The notes beneath the pieces are model-generated. The model was given only the letters and a program-made list of their open reading frames with translations, ran no database searches and had not been told where the DNA came from. Both the position numbers and the translations under genes were made by a program. From assembly GCF_900188155.1 (NCBI RefSeq), contig NZ_FZOG01000001.1, positions 1,139,104 to 1,203,103 of the forward strand: a stretch of DNA of 64,000 nucleotides, written 5' to 3'. Shown piece by piece: positions 31,834 through 39,516 of the stretch (position 1 is the first letter of the stretch; every line of letters starts with the position of its first letter). The DNA comes from Pseudomonas segetis. Lineage in GTDB: Bacteria > Pseudomonadota > Gammaproteobacteria > Pseudomonadales > Pseudomonadaceae.

Positions 31834-32199
31834 GTGTTATTGAGAGGTCTGACCTGGTTGGTGATGTTCCAGATCCTGGGGGTTGCCATCAACCACGCAT
31901 TACTGCCAGCGCTGCCAGGCGCGATTATTGGCTTGCTGCTTCTGCTGGTATTTCTCCTGGTTCGCGGCAAGGTCGATGAGTCGCTCAATACAGCCGCCAA
32001 TACGCTTCTACAATATTTGCCACTGCTGTTGGTCGTGCCTGCCACCGGCATTATCACCAGCAGTCAGGCGTTGCTTGATAACTTGCTGCCCATTGCCGGG
32101 GCATTGGTTCTGTCGTTGTTCATAACCGTTCCGCTGTGTGGCTGGTTGATGCAAGCCCTTGCGCGCAGGATTGAGCGTCGCCTGGATGGCCGCTCATGA
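31834..32199 (+). CDS. lrgA: LrgA/CidA family membrane protein
   Basis: Small holin-like membrane protein; partner of LrgB. Relatives transport pyruvate (PftAB in Bacillus) or modulate murein hydrolases in staphylococci. 121 residues, four hydrophobic segments (LTWLVMFQILGVAI, GAIIGLLLLLVFLLV, YLPLLLVVPATGII, ALVLSLFITVPLCGWLM). GTG 31834 is chosen because AAGGAG lies 6 nt before it and the product begins MLLRGLTW as in other pseudomonads. The ATG at 31813 has no ribosome site. It overlaps lrgB by 4 bases. Confidence 0.88.
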   Translation: MLLRGLTWLVMFQILGVAINHALLPALPGAIIGLLLLLVFLLVRGKVDESLNTAANTLLQYLPLLLVVPATGIITSSQALLDNLLPIAGALVLSLFITVPLCGWLMQALARRIERRLDGRS

Positions 32200-32933
32200 T
32201 CAATGCATCCGTTGATAACACTTGGTTGGTAGTTCAGCAGCATCCTCTGTTTTCAATCGGCCTGACATTGATTGCTTTTCAGCTGGCCCTGGCGCTCTAT
32301 CGGCGTACCGGTTGGCTGGTACTGCAACCGGTATTGGTGTCCATGCTCATCGTGGTAACAACCTTGTTGTTGCTCGGTATCGACTACAACACTTACCGCG
32401 AGGGCGCAGCGCCGATTGCATTGTTGCTTGGGCCGGCGACAGTTGCGCTTGCCGTGCCCTTGTATCGTAACCTCAGGCGCATTCAGCTGCTGTTCTGGCC
32501 AATAATCCTGACAATTGTTGTCGGTGGCGTCTTTACCTTGCTGCTGACCCTGACCATTGCCCATTTGCTGGGCGCTGACCTGCAAATACTGCTGACCTTG
32601 GCTACCAAGTCGGTCACCATGCCGATTGCCATGTTGGCGGCAGATCAGATTGGCGGCATTGCTGCGTTATCGGCGGTTTTTGTCATGATCACGGGCGTTG
32701 TTGGCACCGCAATTGGCCCCACTATGCTGCGTTGGGTGGGGGTTGATCATCCAGCTGCACGGGGCATGACATACGGCATGAATGCACACGCGATTGGAAC
32801 GGCTAGGGCGCTTGAGGAAGGTGAGGAGTGTGGGGCGTTTGCCGCCCTGTCCATGAGTTTGCTCGGCGCATTGACGGCGGTGTTTTTGCCGTTGTCCGCA
32901 ACACTGTTGGTCTGGTTGTATAGCAGCCAATAG
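32196..32933 (+). CDS. lrgB: LrgB/CidB family membrane protein
   Basis: Partner of LrgA. 245 residues with about seven hydrophobic segments. Family motifs are YREGAAPIALLLGPATVALAVPLY, TLATKSVTMPIAMLAA (the T-K-S-V-T-x-P-I-A signature) and GMTYGMNAHAIGTARALE. It starts within the lrgA stop (ATGA). The exact solute or role in Pseudomonas is not settled. Confidence 0.9.
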   Translation: MINASVDNTWLVVQQHPLFSIGLTLIAFQLALALYRRTGWLVLQPVLVSMLIVVTTLLLLGIDYNTYREGAAPIALLLGPATVALAVPLYRNLRRIQLLFWPIILTIVVGGVFTLLLTLTIAHLLGADLQILLTLATKSVTMPIAMLAADQIGGIAALSAVFVMITGVVGTAIGPTMLRWVGVDHPAARGMTYGMNAHAIGTARALEEGEECGAFAALSMSLLGALTAVFLPLSATLLVWLYSSQ

Positions 32934-32978
32934 TGCAGAAAACTCGACAGCCACTGTGTGACTGAGCAAATAGTTAGC

Positions 32979-33004
32979 AAAAAGCCCGCCGAAGCGGGCT
33001 TTTT
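32979..33004. terminator. Terminator after lrgAB
   Basis: AAAAAGCCCGC and GCGGGCTTTTT with a CGAA loop; strong stem and T tract 45 bases after lrgB. Confidence 0.92.
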
Positions 33005-33270
33005 GCTGATGGGGCTGATCCTTCAGCTGTACCGATCATACGATTTATTTATGAAAATTTCGTGAAAAACTTGGCAAAAAAATGAATCTAAAGGGAACTT
33101 TTTGCCATTAATACGCCATCAGAGTCCAAATTGATCAATTTATAGACATTTTTTATCGGAGCGCTCTGCAACAACCATTCAAACACCTTGTCATCGCATC
33201 GACATATGCCGGTCACGGACTTGCCATTGAAGTTCGCTCAAATCGTCGTGACTGCCAAGGAGAGATGACG
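33005..33270 (+). other. AT-rich leader region upstream of ugd
   Basis: About 265 bp, clearly more AT-rich than the neighbours. It contains GAACTT (33095–33100) and TCAGA (33119–33123) separated by 18 bp, close to the AlgU/RpoE consensus (usual spacing 16–17). The long leader before the ugd start suggests regulated expression. No open frame is credible. Confidence 0.4.
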
Positions 33271-34632
33271 ATGCGGATTTGCGTGATCGGAGCTGGTTAT
33301 GTGGGCCTGGTTTCAGCAGCATGTTTTGCTGAAATGGGTAATCAAGTTACTTGCATAGAGCGAGACAGCGAGCGCTTCCAGCTGCTTAGTCAGGGGCGGG
33401 TGCCTATATATGAGCCGGGCCTGGAATCATTGATTGCTGCGCACTTGAACAATGGCCAGTTGCGTTTTACCCAGGATTTCGCTGAAGGCATCAGCCAGGC
33501 CCAGGTGATCTTTATCGCGGTGGGAACACCAAGTGGGGAGGATGGATCAGCTGATCTGTGTCATGTGCTCAATGTCGCCGAAGAACTGGGTCGCCATATC
33601 CAAAGTCGCTGCTTGATCGTTGATAAATCCACGGTTCCGGTCGGGACCGGCGAGCGGGTTGCCCAGCGTATTAATCGTCAGCTTGCTGCTCGCGATAAAA
33701 AATTCCAGGTCAATGTGGCCAGTAATCCTGAGTTCCTGAAAGAAGGCTCGGCGCTGGATGACTTCATGCGGCCAGACCGCGTCATTATCGGTTGTGATGA
33801 CGGCCAGGACACCGAAACCTTGCGCCGTCTGTACGCGCCTTTTATTCGCAACCACGAGCGCTTGCTGTGCATGAGCGTTCGTGCAGCAGAGTTTACCAAA
33901 TACGCCGCCAATGCATTTTTGGCGACCAAGATCTCATTTATCAATGAGATGGCCGGGCTCTGTACGCGCCTGGGGGTGGATATCGAAGAAGTGCGCCGTG
34001 GCATCGGCAGTGACAAGCGAATTGGTACGCATTTCATTTACGCAGGATGCGGTTACGGCGGCTCTTGCTTCCCGAAGGATGTACGCGCACTGATTCGAAC
34101 AGCCGAGCAAGAGGGCATAGAACCAGGCATCTTGCGTGCGGTCGAGGCTCGCAATGCTTTGCAGAAAACCCTGCTTTTCCAGGCGTTGCGTGAACATTTT
34201 TCAGGGTTTATGCAGGGCCGTGTCATCGCTATCTGGGGCTTATCCTTCAAGCCTGGTACCGATGATTTGCGCGAGGCGCCGAGTCTGGTGCTAATTGATG
34301 CATTACTGGCTGCCGGGGTAACGGTGAAAGCCTGTGATCCGGTCGCTACCTCGGCAGTAGCCATGCGCTATCAGATGGAACTGCAAGCAGGTCAACTGAG
34401 TCTAACTGATTCACCCTACACCGCAGCTCAAGGTGCTGACGCACTGGTACTGGTGACTGAATGGAAGCAATTTCGCCAACCGGATTTTGCGCGAATACGC
34501 GGCATGATGCGCATGCCCGTGCTGTTCGACGGACGCAATATCTACGATGCCAGGCAACTTGCAGAGCTGGGTTTTTTATATCGAGGCATCGGCAGGCCAC
34601 AGCTAGGCAGTTGTATGGTTAGCGCGGCCTGA
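33271..34632 (+). CDS. ugd: UDP-glucose 6-dehydrogenase
   Basis: Oxidises UDP-glucose to UDP-glucuronate with two NAD+, supplying exopolysaccharide and lipid A modification. 453 residues from ATG 33271 (AAGGAGAG 6–8 nt upstream; the ATG at 33265 is too close). The Rossmann motif is ICVIGAGYVGLVSAACFAEMG. SNPEFLKEGSA is in the substrate region. The catalytic Cys is in GCGYGGSCFPKDVRAL (near residue 260). The C-terminal domain has FKPGTDDLREAPSLVLIDALL. galU, which makes its substrate, follows after a palindromic element. Confidence 0.95.
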   Translation: MRICVIGAGYVGLVSAACFAEMGNQVTCIERDSERFQLLSQGRVPIYEPGLESLIAAHLNNGQLRFTQDFAEGISQAQVIFIAVGTPSGEDGSADLCHVLNVAEELGRHIQSRCLIVDKSTVPVGTGERVAQRINRQLAARDKKFQVNVASNPEFLKEGSALDDFMRPDRVIIGCDDGQDTETLRRLYAPFIRNHERLLCMSVRAAEFTKYAANAFLATKISFINEMAGLCTRLGVDIEEVRRGIGSDKRIGTHFIYAGCGYGGSCFPKDVRALIRTAEQEGIEPGILRAVEARNALQKTLLFQALREHFSGFMQGRVIAIWGLSFKPGTDDLREAPSLVLIDALLAAGVTVKACDPVATSAVAMRYQMELQAGQLSLTDSPYTAAQGADALVLVTEWKQFRQPDFARIRGMMRMPVLFDGRNIYDARQLAELGFLYRGIGRPQLGSCMVSAA

Positions 34633-34642
34633 TAGACTAAGA

Positions 34643-34779
34643 GAGCCTCTGAAAAACTACTGCGCTAGATATTACTGCGTTAAAAAAGTGCTAAAAATGC
34701 TCATTTAGGCCACTAAACTCCGCTTTTTCGCACTTTTTTGCCTTGTCCTATCGTCGCTCGTTACCTTTTTTAGAGGTTC
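34643..34779. mobile_element. MITE-like palindromic element between ugd and galU
   Basis: 137 bp. The ends are imperfect inverted repeats: GAGCCTCTGAAAAA on the left, and the right end read on the other strand is GAACCTCTAAAAAA (12 of 14 match). Inside is a second pair, AAAAAAGTGCTAAAAA (34682–34697) against TTTTTCGCACTTTTTT (34724–34739), 15 of 16 complementary, around TTTAG/CTAAA. It has no coding capacity. The GGAACCTCT-type ends are reminiscent of IS5-group termini, so it is probably a non-autonomous derivative; this is inference. Confidence 0.6.
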
Positions 34780-34813
34780 CCAAGGTGCTTTTAATAACTC
34801 TAAATGGAGTCCC

Positions 34814-35653
34814 ATGATTAAGAAATGCTTGTTCCCTGCAGCCGGTTACGGCACACGTTTTCTCCCGGCCACCAAAGCCATGCCCAAGGAAATGTTGCCC
34901 ATCGTGAACAAGCCGCTGATCCAGTACGGCGTCGAAGAGGCGCTAGACGCTGGCTTGTCAGAAATTGCAATGGTCACAGGGCGCGGCAAGCGCTCGCTCG
35001 AAGATCACTTTGATATCAGTTACGAACTTGAACACCAGATCCGCGATACCGACAAAGAGAAATACCTGGTCGGTATTCGTCGTCTGATCGATGAGTGCAC
35101 CTTCTCCTATACCCGCCAGGTCGAGATGAAAGGTCTTGGCCACGCGATCCTCAGCGGCCGCCCCTTGATTGGTGACGAGCCCTTTGCGGTAGTTCTGGCC
35201 GATGACTTGTGCCTCAACCTTGAAGGTGACGGCGTTCTGGCGCAGATGGTCAAACTGTACAACCAGTTCCGCTGCTCGATCGTGGCAATCCAGGAAGTGC
35301 CAGAAGATGAAGTGCACAAATACGGCGTAATCGCTGGCGAAATGATCCGCGATGACATCTACCGTGTTAACAGCATGGTGGAAAAACCGAAGAAAGAAGA
35401 TGCGCCCACCAATATGGCAATCATTGGTCGCTACATTCTGACGCCCGATATCTTCGACCTGATCGAACAAACGGAGCCAGGCAAAGGCGGTGAAATCCAG
35501 ATCACCGACGCCTTGATGAAACAGGCCCAGAATGGCTGTGTGCTGGCCTACAAATTCAAGGGCCAGCGCTTTGACTGCGGTGGAGCTGAGGGCTATATCG
35601 AAGCCACCAACTTCTGCTTTGAACACCTGTATAAAACGGGTAAATCCAAATAA
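34814..35653 (+). CDS. galU: UTP–glucose-1-phosphate uridylyltransferase
   Basis: Makes UDP-glucose from UTP and glucose-1-phosphate, feeding LPS core and exopolysaccharide. 279 residues. The N-terminal nucleotide-binding signature is CLFPAAGYGTRFLPATKAMPKEMLPIVNKP. FAVVLADDL is the metal-binding region, and VEKPKKEDAPTNMAIIGRY and GGEIQITDALM are typical. TGGAG lies just upstream. ugd is upstream on the same strand, beyond the MITE-like element. Confidence 0.97.
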   Translation: MIKKCLFPAAGYGTRFLPATKAMPKEMLPIVNKPLIQYGVEEALDAGLSEIAMVTGRGKRSLEDHFDISYELEHQIRDTDKEKYLVGIRRLIDECTFSYTRQVEMKGLGHAILSGRPLIGDEPFAVVLADDLCLNLEGDGVLAQMVKLYNQFRCSIVAIQEVPEDEVHKYGVIAGEMIRDDIYRVNSMVEKPKKEDAPTNMAIIGRYILTPDIFDLIEQTEPGKGGEIQITDALMKQAQNGCVLAYKFKGQRFDCGGAEGYIEATNFCFEHLYKTGKSK

Positions 35654-35684
35654 TCTACAGCCTCCAGCCGTAGATCAATACCGT

Positions 35685-35721
35685 AAAAGACCTCCGCTAG
35701 CCCAGCTGGCGGAGGTCTTTT
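35685..35721. terminator. Terminator after galU
   Basis: AAAAGACCTCCGC and GCGGAGGTCTTTT form a 13-bp perfect stem with an 11-nt loop. Convergent with the VOC gene that ends 5 bp further, so it probably serves both. Confidence 0.92.
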
Positions 35722-35725
35722 GCAT

Positions 35726-36148
35726 TCAAGGTATTGGCATCTGCTCTGAACCAGGGCCAAGCGGCTGGCCATAACTGAACTCAATGTAGTTGCCACCCGG
35801 ATCAACAACGCCGCAGTAATAGCCAACAGGATAGGGCTCGTCACGAGGCTCCCATATCAGGCACCCAGCAGCACGCGCCTTGTTGGCGAGCATATCGACC
35901 TGCTCGCGACTTTCAACGGCGAAACCGAAGTGAGAGTAATCAGTCGCAGCCAACTGGCGCTGCTGGCCGCCGGGCATCATGACCAAGATAAACTGGTGCT
36001 CTTTACCAGGCTCAGCCATCCACACAATACGTGAACCTTTGCCAGCCCTTTGGTGGATGACGCCCATGGCGCAAAACTCGCGATAGAACTCAATACAGGC
36101 GTCCAGATCGGGAACATGCAGGGCTATGTGGGTCAGGGTTGGGTGCAT
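35726..36148 (-). CDS. VOC (glyoxalase/dioxygenase) family protein
   Basis: 140 residues with two βαβββ units of the vicinal oxygen chelate fold: LTHIALHVPDLDACIEFYREF in the first and SHFGFAVESREQVDMLANKA with VVDPGGNYIEFSYGQPLG in the second. The likely metal ligands are His in THIALH, His in SHFGF and Glu in YIEFSYG. The start at 36148 has a GGAGGA ribosome site. It is divergent from gor, the position of a similar gene next to gor and galU in P. aeruginosa. The substrate is unknown. Confidence 0.85.
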   Translation of the reverse strand: MHPTLTHIALHVPDLDACIEFYREFCAMGVIHQRAGKGSRIVWMAEPGKEHQFILVMMPGGQQRQLAATDYSHFGFAVESREQVDMLANKARAAGCLIWEPRDEPYPVGYYCGVVDPGGNYIEFSYGQPLGPGSEQMPIP

Positions 36149-36341
36149 AAATCCTCCTCCAAGCATTGTTTAAGCCTAGGCGCTTGCAGCAATTTTGCAG
36201 GCGCCGGCTCCGGCACCGGTCAGCGACTTGTACCTGGGCGAGCCAAGTCTTTTAGCCTCAATAATGCCGGCTTTGTCAGTTTTACGGCGTCTTTCCAGCG
36301 TTTGGCTGGGTTATGATTGGGCCTTTCTAAGGAGGGTAGTC

Positions 36342-37700
36342 ATGACTTACGACTTTGATCTTTTTGTAATCGGTGCGGGGTCAGGCGGTGTCCGTGCAGC
36401 TCGGTTTTCAGCGGGTTACGGCGCCAAGGTAGCGGTTGCCGAAAGTCGTTACCTGGGTGGTACCTGCGTTAACGTCGGGTGCGTACCCAAAAAGTTATTG
36501 GTCTATGGTGCCCACCTTGCTGATGAATTCGAGCAGGCCAAAGGCTTTGGTTGGAATGTTGGCCAGCCATCGTTTGACTGGCCAACTTTGATCAGCAACA
36601 AGAATCGTGAGATCGATCGCCTTAACGGGGTTTATCGCAACCTGTTGCAAAACAGCGGCGTTACGCTGCTTGAAGGGCATGCGCGCATGCTCGACGATCA
36701 TCATGTCGAGCTCGATGGCAAGCGCTACAGCGCCAAGAACATCCTGATCGCCACCGGTGGCTGGCCAAGCATTCCTGATATTCCAGGGCACGAGCATGCC
36801 ATTGGCTCAAATGAAGTGTTCTTCCTGGATCAGTTGCCCAAGCGCGTGATTGTTGTCGGCGGCGGCTATATTGCGGTTGAATTCGCCTCTATCTTCAATG
36901 GCATGGGCGCACAAACGACCCAGTTGTATCGCGGTGAGTTATTCCTGCGTGGCTTTGACGGTTCAGTGCGCAAGCATTTGCAAGAAGAGCTGACCAAGAG
37001 TGGCATTGACCTGCAATTCAATGCCGATATCAAGCAAATCGAAAAGCAGTCCGATGGTAGTTTGTCGGTCACCTTGAATGACGGCCGCACCCTGGAAACT
37101 GACTGCGTGTTCTATGCCACGGGGCGGCGTCCAATGCTGGACAACCTCGGCCTTGAAAACACCTCGGTCAAGCTCGACAAGCGCGGTTATATCGAGGTTG
37201 ATGAACACTACAAGACCACGGCTCAGTCGGTCTTTGCGATCGGCGATGTGATTGGACGCGTCCAGCTAACCCCAGTTGCCTTGGCTGAAGGCATGGCCGT
37301 GGCGCGCCAGTTGTTCAAGGCCGATGAATACCGCAGCGTTGACTATCAGATGATTCCAACGGCGGTATTCAGCTTGCCGAATATTGGCACCGTTGGCATG
37401 ACGCAAGAACAGGCACGCGAAGCAGGGCACGAACTCAAGATCTACGAAAGTCGCTTCAAGCCCATGAAACTGTCCCTCGGCGACTCAACTGAGCGCACCT
37501 TGATGAAGCTAGTGGTTGATGCTGATTCTGATCGGGTTCTGGGCTGTCACATGGTTGGCCCTGATGCCGGTGAGATCATCCAGGGCTTGGCCATTGCGCT
37601 CAAGGCCGGCGCGACAAAAGCGATCTTCGATGACACCATTGGCGTCCACCCCACGGCTGCAGAAGAGTTTGTCACCATGCGCACAGCTGTTTCCGAGTAA
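36342..37700 (+). CDS. gor: Glutathione-disulfide reductase
   Basis: FAD/NADPH enzyme that keeps glutathione reduced. 452 residues. The FAD fold has [21 protein letters not shown]. The redox disulfide is in [13 protein letters not shown] (about residues 42–47). The NADPH-binding fold is [15 protein letters not shown]. The C-terminal interface domain has the catalytic HPTAAEE pair. AAGGAGGG 6 nt before ATG 36342 fixes the start. It is followed 14 bp later by the TRIC-type gene. Confidence 0.95.
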   Translation: MTYDFDLFVIGAGSGGVRAARFSAGYGAKVAVAESRYLGGTCVNVGCVPKKLLVYGAHLADEFEQAKGFGWNVGQPSFDWPTLISNKNREIDRLNGVYRNLLQNSGVTLLEGHARMLDDHHVELDGKRYSAKNILIATGGWPSIPDIPGHEHAIGSNEVFFLDQLPKRVIVVGGGYIAVEFASIFNGMGAQTTQLYRGELFLRGFDGSVRKHLQEELTKSGIDLQFNADIKQIEKQSDGSLSVTLNDGRTLETDCVFYATGRRPMLDNLGLENTSVKLDKRGYIEVDEHYKTTAQSVFAIGDVIGRVQLTPVALAEGMAVARQLFKADEYRSVDYQMIPTAVFSLPNIGTVGMTQEQAREAGHELKIYESRFKPMKLSLGDSTERTLMKLVVDADSDRVLGCHMVGPDAGEIIQGLAIALKAGATKAIFDDTIGVHPTAAEEFVTMRTAVSE

Positions 37701-37714
37701 TTGCAGCAGTGACC

Positions 37715-38338
37715 ATGGCGCAGTTGTTCTACGCCGCCGACCTGTTTGGCGTGGCCGTATTTGCTATTACGGGCGCGCTTATGGCTGGGCGCAAGTCGAT
37801 GGACCTGTTCGGTGTACTGGTGATCGCAATCATCACAGCATTGGGCGGCGGCACATTGCGAGATGTGATTCTCGGCAATCATCCTGTGAGCTGGATTCGT
37901 GATGACACCTATATCCTGGTGGCGTCAATTGCAGCGGTTGGTACCGTGGTTTGGGTCAGGCTAACGCAGCCGATTCACGAAAAAGGCCTGCTGATCGCCG
38001 ACGCATTTGGCCTGGCGGTGTTCACAGTCTACGGCACTGAAGTGGCGCTCCAGCATGAACTTCAGCTCAGTACGGCAGTGATAATGGGGGTTATTACCGG
38101 CGTCGCAGGCGGCGTGATGCGCGACATCATCTGCAATGAAATACCGCTGATTTTCAAGAAAGAAATCTATGCCACCGCGTGCATTGCCGGCGCCTTGGTG
38201 TTTATTGCGCTAAGGGCGCTAGCGACGCCGCCCTGGCTCGACACCGGGGTGGCCATGCTGACGGTTCTGGCCACGCGCCTGGCTGCCATTCGCTGGCATT
38301 TCTCGCTGCCCAGGTTCCACCTGCTCGATAGGGATTAA
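37715..38338 (+). CDS. TRIC-type cation channel family protein (YadS/UPF0126)
   Basis: 207 residues, seven predicted hydrophobic segments arranged as an inverted repeat. Each half holds the conserved glycine-rich motif: ALGGGTLRDVILGNHP and GVAGGVMRDIICNEIP. Prokaryotic relatives form trimeric potassium-type cation channels. ATG 37715 is chosen over the GTG at 37709; no strong ribosome site is seen for either. It lies between gor and a VOC gene on the same strand, with gaps of 14 and 2 bp. Confidence 0.82.
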   Translation: MAQLFYAADLFGVAVFAITGALMAGRKSMDLFGVLVIAIITALGGGTLRDVILGNHPVSWIRDDTYILVASIAAVGTVVWVRLTQPIHEKGLLIADAFGLAVFTVYGTEVALQHELQLSTAVIMGVITGVAGGVMRDIICNEIPLIFKKEIYATACIAGALVFIALRALATPPWLDTGVAMLTVLATRLAAIRWHFSLPRFHLLDRD

Positions 38339-38340
38339 CC

Positions 38341-38718
38341 ATGATTGAACGCCTGGATCACTTGGTCTTCACCGTTGCCAGTATCAACAAGACTGTCGAT
38401 TTCTATACCCGTGTACTGGGCGTGCGTCATGAAACCTTTGGCAAAGGGCGCAGTGCTCTGGTCTTCGGCCAACAGAAATTCAACCTGCATGAGCTGGGTA
38501 AGGAGTTTGAACCCAAGGCCAGGTTACCAACTCCGGGGGCCATGGATTTGTGCTTGATCACCAGTTGGCCAACCGACAAGGTGCTGGCACATTTGGCGGA
38601 GCAGGGCGTGGTTGTCACCGAGGGGCCGGTTAAGCGTACAGGTGCGACCGGGCCAATTGAGTCGTTGTACTTTCGTGATCCTGACGGCAACCTGATTGAA
38701 GTCAGTCATTACCTCTAA
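38341..38718 (+). CDS. VOC family protein (glyoxalase-like)
   Basis: 125 residues: IERLDHLVFTVASINKTVDFYTRVLG, then GQQKFNLHELGKEFEPKA, and ESLYFRDPDGNLIEVSHYL at the end. The metal-binding pattern His…His…Glu is intact. It resembles the YaeR/virulence-protein subgroup of single-module VOC enzymes. It starts 2 bp after the TRIC-type gene, so it is probably co-transcribed with gor. The substrate is unknown. Confidence 0.85.
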   Translation: MIERLDHLVFTVASINKTVDFYTRVLGVRHETFGKGRSALVFGQQKFNLHELGKEFEPKARLPTPGAMDLCLITSWPTDKVLAHLAEQGVVVTEGPVKRTGATGPIESLYFRDPDGNLIEVSHYL

Positions 38719-38728
38719 GTTGCCAAGA

Positions 38729-38764
38729 ATGATTCTGGCACCTGAACCCAGGCACCAGAATCAT
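38729..38764. terminator. Long hairpin between convergent VOC and DUF4198 genes
   Basis: ATGATTCTGG, CA, CCTG – AACC – CAGG, CA, CCAGAATCAT: 14 base pairs with a symmetric 2-nt internal loop. No long T tract follows, but the location between convergent genes suggests a shared terminator. Confidence 0.7.
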
Positions 38765-38770
38765 CACCAC

Positions 38771-39499
38771 TTACTCGTGATGGGGCGCACCGACAAAAGT
38801 CAGTGACGTGAAAAACCCCTGCTCACTGATATCAGGGTTGTTGGCCACTGGCACCACAGTTTGTGCGGCAATGACGTTCAGTCCCTGGTTCCTGACGATA
38901 ACCTGGGCGCGACCTTGGGCGTCAGTTTCAGCGCTGATCTCATCGGGGGCGCTGCGGTAGTCTCCAATCAACTTGACCCCAGCCAACGGCTTGCCGTTGA
39001 GCTTGACGATCACCGGCAGCGGTTTGCCCGGCCCGACGCCAAGCGGGTCTGCTTGCGGCACAATCACCAGTTTCAGGCGATCAAGTGCTGGCAGTTTAGC
39101 GCCTTCCTGGTAGATCGCCAGGCTGTATTTGAATGTCTGCAGCGAAGCAATGGCCCCCGGTACTTTCGAACGGCCCTGGTTGATCCATTGCTTGTCGGCA
39201 GTTTGTGACCACATGCCGTTATCCAGCGCCACGGCCATTATGGCGGGAGGGCTTAGTGGCACTAACCGTGCGTGATCACTGAGCCGCTCTACGGTGACAG
39301 GAATCATCTTGCCCTTTGTGTTGTAGGCCCAGGCTCCACTGATCTTGCTGGCTTTAAAGGCGTTATCTTCGGCCCCGTGGCCGTAGACCGTTTCGATATT
39401 GCCGCGCCGCTGTTCGGTCCATAGACCATGGGCGATGGCTTCGTTGGCAAAGATCAGCCCGAACAGTGAAAGCGATACGGCTGTAAGTGTGCGATGCAT
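38771..39499 (-). CDS. DUF4198 periplasmic protein
   Basis: 242 residues with a signal peptide (about 1–23, cut after NEAIA, leaving an N-terminal HGLW). The DUF4198 family is annotated as periplasmic parts of cobalt/nickel-type uptake systems, often near TonB receptors. The mature protein has an N-terminal beta domain (GNIETVYGHGAEDNAFK) and a C-terminal Ig-like domain (DPLGVGPGKPLPVIVKLNGKPLAGVKLIG). It lies 17 bp downstream of the TonB-dependent receptor on the same strand, so they form an operon. A metal-uptake role is inferred. Confidence 0.8.
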   Translation of the reverse strand: MHRTLTAVSLSLFGLIFANEAIAHGLWTEQRRGNIETVYGHGAEDNAFKASKISGAWAYNTKGKMIPVTVERLSDHARLVPLSPPAIMAVALDNGMWSQTADKQWINQGRSKVPGAIASLQTFKYSLAIYQEGAKLPALDRLKLVIVPQADPLGVGPGKPLPVIVKLNGKPLAGVKLIGDYRSAPDEISAETDAQGRAQVIVRNQGLNVIAAQTVVPVANNPDISEQGFFTSLTFVGAPHHE

Positions 39500-39516
39500 G
39501 TGAAGTCCTTAAAGGG

